A stretch of DNA of 64,000 nucleotides from Druceiella hillmani (lineage: Eukaryota; Arthropoda; Insecta; Lepidoptera; Hepialidae): positions 7,078,001 through 7,142,000 of the forward strand of contig JAYKKI010000087.1 in the NCBI GenBank assembly GCA_039881145.1, written 5' to 3'. Below, in pieces: positions 58,188-64,000 of this stretch; the stretch's first letter is position 1; every line of letters begins with the position of its first letter. The notes below the pieces were generated by a model. The model saw only the letters and a program-made list of their open reading frames with translations, was not told the origin of the DNA and did not search any database. Made by a program: the position numbers and the translations under genes.

Positions 58188-59201
58188 ATACAAAATTATG
58201 TTGTAAAGTTATCTAAAAAAAATTGTATTCCATCATTCCTTATAAACAAAAGTCCTAAATTATATTCCAAACTTTGGTATGTAGAACTTAAAATGCAGCG
58301 CCATTTCGTTTTCATAAATGTTTTTGGAGGAGTTTGTTTGCTTTCTTATCATAATGCATTTTTAACAATAATCTCGCCTTTAATTAATTGACATTTCTTT
58401 TTTCTGATATGCCATAAACGTTCACCATCTAAATTGCATACGTAGATAAGGTTATACTACAAAATTAACCACTTGCCAATTTCTACTGGGAGACAAATAG
58501 GTGGCGCTCTAGATTGTTTTAATTTTTATATTTTTCAGGACTGTTTTTTTCGCAAATTGAATTGCGAAGGCAAAAGTAGATTTTTGGTTAATCTAAATAC
58601 ACATTATTATTTATAGGTGGAAAATGTTATCGTTCTCAATTAGTCTGTATACTATGCAACTGGGTACTTTGGATAGTTTGCTGTCAATGATATATTCATT
58701 TTTAATGTTAAATTATTTATTTACTTTCTGTAGTCAATATCATCACCGTTTATTATTTTATTTGTGTAAATCGTCATGTTTGCCTTTATTTTTTATAATA
58801 TTTTACCATTATCACCAAAATAAATACTGAATTATTATAAAAATATATAAATTACTGTTGTCTATAAATAGATAGGATACTCTATAACTACAACAATATG
58901 AAAATTTGTCCGTTTCCCGGGTTCAATACCCAAAGGGTTCGAACCCTTTTGTCCGTCCGTTCGTCCTTCCACCCTTCCCTTCATCCGCTAAAGGGAGGCT
59001 CTTAGTTCGTAAATCTTGGTTGATTGAGCCCCATTCTCATTTACATATAATATGTAATATTTTAGCTTAAAACGCAATACTACGGTATTGGATCTTTCAA
59101 AAATAAGAATAATTTAATGTACGGGGAGCGCCCACACACAAAATGGACTCGAATTTTTTCCATTTAAGGCGTGTGGGTAATGTATTTAAATAGTCAATAG
59201 T

Positions 59202-59205
<4 letters not shown>
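58188..59205. other. Intergenic stretch, no gene seen
   Basis: Contains an 18-bp palindrome AAAGGGTTCGAACCCTTT (about 58933-58950) followed by GTCCGTCCGTTCGTCC, a GTCCGTC-type tract also seen near 21.75 kb inside the Helitron. Short plus frames at 58173-58391 and 58624-58830 have no domain. Confidence 0.4.

Positions 59206-59246
<41 letters not shown>
59206..59246. repeat. TA microsatellite
   Basis: About 40 bases of TA. Confidence 0.95.
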
Positions 59247-59247
<1 letters not shown>

Positions 59248-60498
59248 AAAATAGCTCATATTTATAGTATATTCCATAAAATTAATGTAACATTAAATTT
59301 GTTTTTAAAGCTCGTGAAAACTTCATGACATTGAATCGAATTACAATACCGCATTAAGTTCGAATGTAAATATGTCTTTCTTTTGCACATTTCATTGAAT
59401 TGCTTAACGTCCTACGTTATGTTATTGCACAAACTTAAAAACATCCAAATTAAGAATTTATCGCCGCAAATATCCGAATATTTTCATTAATTTCAAAAGT
59501 CTTAATTACGTGTATTCAACTAAAGCTACTTAAATTGCTTCCCTAATATATTTAATTTTTCATTTGTTAGGATAATTTAATTTAATTTTTCATTTGTTAG
59601 GATACTCAAATGTGTAATTATAAGTATCAAATATAATTTAATAATAGTCCTTCATTTATTTAATTAAACTCTAACTCATTGGCTTTAATATGTCTAGCTA
59701 TCGCTTAGCGCTCTTGCCGACTCGGAAACTCCACAAGGCTTGTCTTGAATTTTCCAATTGAAATTTAAATCAGTGAATATTTTTTTCACTAAAATAGAAG
59801 CTACGATATATGAACATAAACCATGTGTGAATTGTGCAGTTAGATTTCAACGCTATTTGTGGAAAAGGCGTTTTCTGGGATATCTGCAGATATGCACCGA
59901 CTTATGGTTGATTAGATTTTGCAAGAGGTTTATGTATATTAATATTGCAGCGAATAAAGCAATATATTTATAATGAAATTCTATGTGGGACAATTACATA
60001 TTTCATTTAACATCTCGAATGCGTGTGTATATACTTTATTTACTAGTACATTGTTCAGTAAGCAACAAGTCATATATAATAAAGTTTAAGTAAGATCAAA
60101 ATGATTATTTCATGTATAAAAGTGTTCGTTCGTTCCAATTTAGGTTAAATTTCAGAAAGCGGCGACTTGCCAAATTGCTGGTTTTTGACTGAATCATGCT
60201 TTAAGGTGACTAAAATGTATTTTATATGAACACGTTCAAAGAGTGAATAATACTTTCGTGCTTTCTCGCTTACACTTATGCGTGAAGTTAGCCGTATATG
60301 ATTATAGCGACGATGTAATGTGTAGCACTTGTTCTTAATAAATCGAATGCAATTTGTGTAGGCAAAAATTACATGTTATTTGTTTTATTATATTGAATCA
60401 CATGAATTTTTTTATGTAGCAATACTTTTCCTTTTTTGGGGAAATAATATTTAAAACGGTAACAGCAAAACCATATATTTTTCAAAGGCGTAACCTAA
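59247..60498. other. Intergenic stretch, no gene seen
   Basis: A 30-bp tandem duplication (TTTAATTTTTCATTTGTTAG at 59551 and 59581). The 71-residue frame at 59758-59973 has no recognised domain. Confidence 0.4.
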
Positions 60499-60672
60499 TT
60501 TTCAATTTTAAAAAAATCTTCAATCCCTTCAAAGTCAACTCAACTGGTACTAAGACGCTTGTCTACTATTTTAATCTATTTAACAAAACATTTTTTAAAC
60601 TCATCTTCTATGATACCCATCAGCACTTCTGTCGTTTCATTCTTGCCCCTTGACTTTGGCTCTGCGACTTCC
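60499..60672 (-). pseudogene. Mariner-type transposase C-terminus, minus-strand copy
   Basis: Minus-strand translation gives KSRGKNETTEVLMGIIEDEF then KKCFVK, a stop, and VDKRLSTS, stop, VDFEGIEDFF. The blocks ALKGI--DEF-KCF--W--R---C---G-YFEGD end mariner transposases; this copy keeps the order with two stops. It faces the plus-strand copy that starts at about 60656. Confidence 0.65.
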
Positions 60673-60871
60673 TTTTATTTCCCCGATTGAAAAATAATAT
60701 GAAAGAAAAGCGGTTTGTCGATATTGCTAAGGCGAAGAAAAACGAATGGAGGTGCTGGCGGGTATCAGAGCAGACGAATGTAAGAAATGTTTTGAACAAT
60801 GAAATAAAAGGATAGACAAGTGTATCAATGGCAGTGGAGAGTCCTCTTATTCACAATTTGAAAGGGATTGA
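60656..60871 (+). pseudogene. Mariner-type transposase C-terminus, plus-strand copy
   Basis: LA-CDFLLFPRLKNNMKEKRF then VDIAKAKKNEW follows the SPDLAPCDFFLFPRLK block that carries the third catalytic residue of mariner elements; one base is missing inside the LAPCD word and the Asp of the SPD triplet is not readable upstream. After a frameshift the sequence continues VLAGIRADECKKCFEQ, stop, NKRIDKCINGSGESSYSQFE, RD and TGA at 60869-60871. The rest of the transposase is absent. Confidence 0.75.
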
Positions 60872-62825
60872 AAGTTTTTTTGTTAAAAAATTAAATAAGT
60901 GAATTAAAACAAAAAGAAGTTTATTTTGGGTACTCTCTGGCATATATACCTATTTGGTTGTTACATTTTTAATATTCATGTCGATTGGTGCTGCAAATAT
61001 TTTTTATGAATTGAATTAGGAATTTAACGTGTTTCTCAAAGGTATGTAATATCTTAACCACAAATTTGCATCAAATTGCGAATAAGAGGACCGTCATATT
61101 TTCTCACTGATATAATTATATTTCATCTGCAAAATGAATTTAATTATACGTAAAGTGTAGTTTTTGGATTTAAAATCGGATCAAAGTTATTTATTTAGAG
61201 TGGACTTAGGAACCACCCAGATATGTGAACTTAATTATTTTGCAATAATACTTAGTAAAGGAATTGCGATATAAAAGCGATGAGGTGTTTCCATAATGCC
61301 ATTCCTGGGACCGTCATCATCATTAGTGTCGTGTTGATGTCACCTTCGGCATCTCTATCACTTGTGGGAAATTTTATATCGAACTGGTAAATGTCAGTTT
61401 AGTATTTCGTTAAATGGGTCTTAAAATGTCAATCGAATTATTGAGATAAATTTCAGTTTGTGTTGTAAATCGAAGTGTATATTTAAATAAAACACCACCA
61501 TTTAAACGATGTTCATTTATTTGTTCAGAAACTAAAATATTACATAATAAAATATATTTTATTGAAAGAAAAAAATTATATTTAGATTATTTCGTCATCT
61601 ATACATAATAAGTAAAATATTTTCTATCAGTTGTGTATTTATGTTAACACTAAATTAATTTAAAAATAAAACGACGAAAGAAAATTCAGAGCACATGTTC
61701 CTAAAATTACTACATATTTTTATCTTTTTTTTAACTTCATTTGGACCGAGCAAATCTTGAAAGAAAGCTCACTAGGACGATAAAAGGAAGCTCCGATTTA
61801 CTAACTGTACTAAATAAAATGCAGTAAATGCAACTGGTTTTGACATACGTTCAGAAGTAAACTGTTTATGTCCCCAATGAGCCTTCGGACTGGAATCCTC
61901 AAGGAAAGTATAAATGTAACTCTCCAAAGTAAAACTGGCAGTAGAATATGTTAGCTGTGCTGAAGGGCATTTGCGAGACTTGAAGTGAAGCAATTCGTGA
62001 TGAACAGGTAAAATAAGATATGAAGAGAATAAAGTACGAGGGAGATATAATGGAATACAAAATGTCAAAGTTGAAAACAAGAAACTAATGTTGTAAGAGA
62101 TGCACTTCCACTAATGAGAATACTAAAGCACATATTTTTTTTTTTTATCTATGTATGATACATCATTTAACGTCGAGAGACCAAAAATACTTATTGGCCA
62201 TTATAAATAGTAAAACAATTTATCATTGAATAATTTCGACGAAATATTTTGAGTGCACGAGCGCGGGTGTTTGGGAACGTGTAGCGCACGCACGCATCAC
62301 ACGCACGTTTGTGATGCGTTGTAAACATTCTAAATAATACACTTCCAGTCATTTATTTTGTATGTTATATGCGGGACGGCGTTTTCTAAGACTTATCCAG
62401 CTATAAAACATTTTCCCACGTTGTTGATTTTGAAACAAAGAAAAAAAGCAAAGATAGGCTAGTCAAAAATAAAATTTCTGACTAAATAGATTTAAATTAC
62501 TGATAGTTCTTATTTGCGTTTTCATCCATAAAAAGTACGGCGAACAGAGATTGTTAATCAGGTCTACTTGTAAATATCAATGAAAATGCGATATTAAGGC
62601 TTTAAAACGAATTTTAAGCCATGGACATATCAATGACTTTGTTGGGTTTGGGACATAAATAAAATTGTGTAATAAAAGCATAGTGTACGAGTAATGATTT
62701 TGACATGGAATTGACAGCGTTAAATAAATTTCTCGATATTATTTCATTATTATTGTGAGCCAGATTTTCGGCAATATCCATAAACGATTAAAATTTTTGT
62801 ACAAAAATAAACATAATTTGTCATG

Positions 62826-62827
<2 letters not shown>
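60872..62827. other. Intergenic stretch, no gene seen
   Basis: The 102-residue minus frame at 61772-62080 has no recognisable domain. A hairpin ACGCATCAC / GTGATGCGT (62292-62319) sits in a short ACGC-rich patch. Confidence 0.4.

Positions 62828-62891
<64 letters not shown>
62828..62891. repeat. TA microsatellite
   Basis: About 64 bases of TA with one ATTTATA interruption. Confidence 0.95.
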
Positions 62892-62894
<3 letters not shown>

Positions 62895-64000
62895 TGTCGT
62901 ATTTAACATAATGAATAATTTATCGGTTATCAATCAAATTGTAAAAAATGTAGCTTGTGAATTATTTGTAATCAAAAATACATTTTAATATCAAATTTCT
63001 TTTAAATATGTAATCCCGAGGTATAAAGGGACATTTGGAATTAATTTACATATTAGTTATTAGATGGATTATCAGTTTTTTAATGAATTATGTTTGATAG
63101 TAGCTTTAGTATGCGAAGCGTTTCAAACATGCAACACATAATAAAAAAGCGAAAAAAAAGTTTCATTTATTTATTTACTTAAAAGAAATCGGAGCAATTC
63201 GCGTCAAATACGTAGAAAAAGGCAAAGCAATCATTAACTATTACACATTAATGTGTGGAACGAAATGAGCTGGTAATTAGATTTAATATTCACCCTTCTA
63301 TTTTAAATTAGTAACTTCGTAAATCAATACTACGAAGATTAAATTTGAGACTGAAAGAAACAAACAGAAACGTAAGCCATGTCATCGTGTTATTATTACA
63401 TTCAACTTGTTATTTTTCATAGCACAATACATGTTATTATGCGTAGTACATTACTGTTATTATTTATAGCATAATGGGTATAGTAATAAAAGTATTAAAA
63501 ATATAAATTAAAATTTACAAAATACCATTGAATATTTATTTCATTTTTAAATCATAGAACATTACAAGTTGAGAGAATATTTTTTTTCTTTTTAACCGTT
63601 TTCGTTATAAAAGTAATTGCTTGATCAATTATAATTTTAGTCATATTGCATTATGAAAATTTTTATCAAATTCTATTGTTTTCGAAATTCTCGTATATAT
63701 TTATTAATTTAATACAATATTATTATATACGAAACAATAACACTACTAACGCTTGGTTCTAATAAGGGAATGGAGTCTACTCACTTTGCTTTAACCTTAA
63801 TTCTTTATCGGCTTCCACTATATAACCTAAAGGATTTGGTGAGAGCGCGTTATTTTTTATGCGAAGCGACTACCATCTGACTTAAGAATTATATTTCTAA
63901 TAACTAACCGTTAAACGGTTTTTCTCGATTGTATGTCATGATTGTATGTCATTAGATAACGGTCGAGACAAACGGTTAAACCTGCCATTCGAAGCATCCC
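62892..64000. other. Intergenic stretch, no gene seen
   Basis: AT-rich to the window end. CGGTTAAAC/AACGGTTAAAC-type words occur at 63912 and 63972. No gene seen. Confidence 0.4.

Noticed and set aside
58933..58950. GGTTCGAACCC as a tRNA T-arm
   Set aside because: The sequence is an 18-bp palindrome; no acceptor stem, D-arm or anticodon arm can be built around it at tRNA spacing.
61772..62080. 102-residue minus-strand frame
   Set aside because: Long enough to notice, but no domain, no splice or polyadenylation context and a composition compatible with chance.

Overview
This is a gene-poor, strongly A+T-rich (roughly 70% by eye) stretch of a eukaryotic nuclear genome. The mobile elements are of kinds typical of arthropods: a Penelope-like element with hammerhead-ribozyme-like ends, Helitrons with a Pif1-type helicase, a Transib, Tc1/mariner relatives, Jockey- and RTE-like LINEs and a Ty3/Gypsy element. 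An insect is most likely; the species cannot be told. There is no operon, ribosome-binding-site or CRISPR structure, and I found no convincing intact host gene, rRNA or tRNA. Almost every long open frame is a piece of a decayed transposon, a simple-sequence artefact or chance.

Layout. 1-5 kb: a solo Penelope terminal repeat on the minus strand (about 1.2-1.4 kb) and a very short Helitron-helicase-like scrap (3.5 kb). 5.4-6.7 kb: another Helitron helicase end (minus), then a GC-rich CA/ACGC simple repeat whose first part is duplicated. 8.3-10.7 kb: the best element of the window, a Penelope-like retroelement with a 5' terminal unit, a reverse transcriptase missing its N-terminus, a GIY-YIG endonuclease and a 3' terminal unit ending in a 74-bp perfect palindrome. 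14.05-14.66 kb: three diverged tandem units of unknown origin. 16.1-17.8 kb: a broken Helitron followed directly by a short Helitron-like unit. 18.9-19.3 and 23.9-24.3 kb: two copies of an unnamed 400-bp repeat. They bracket a second Helitron (20.1-21.9 kb) that has textbook A|TC...CTAG|T ends and sits between simple repeats.

26-36 kb: mostly featureless, with a Helitron 3' end (28.0 kb, minus), hairpins and a 134-bp tandem repeat (30.0-30.9 kb), a Jockey-like LINE fossil (32.3-33.0 kb) and a TGCG repeat (33.7 kb). 36-41 kb: essentially nothing beyond a TA repeat. 41.3-43.2 kb (minus): a Ty3/Gypsy reverse transcriptase fossil and, 0.8 kb upstream of its last recognisable block, a GC-richer open block with splice-like borders. 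43.5 kb: a fresh 124-bp tandem duplication. 48.6-49.3 kb: an IS630/Tc1/mariner-type transposase fossil. 49.9 kb: a Helitron 5' end. 51-51.9 kb (minus): an unrecognised 99-residue frame and an RTE-like LINE tail. 54.5-55.3 kb: a Transib (RAG1-related) transposase fossil. 58.1 kb: another solo Penelope end. 60.5-60.9 kb: two mariner transposase tails facing each other.

The elements do not form a pathway; the window is a record of successive insertions and decay. Most fossil calls rest on my own reading of translated frames, with frameshifts and stops, against remembered family motifs, so they should be confirmed by profile searches.
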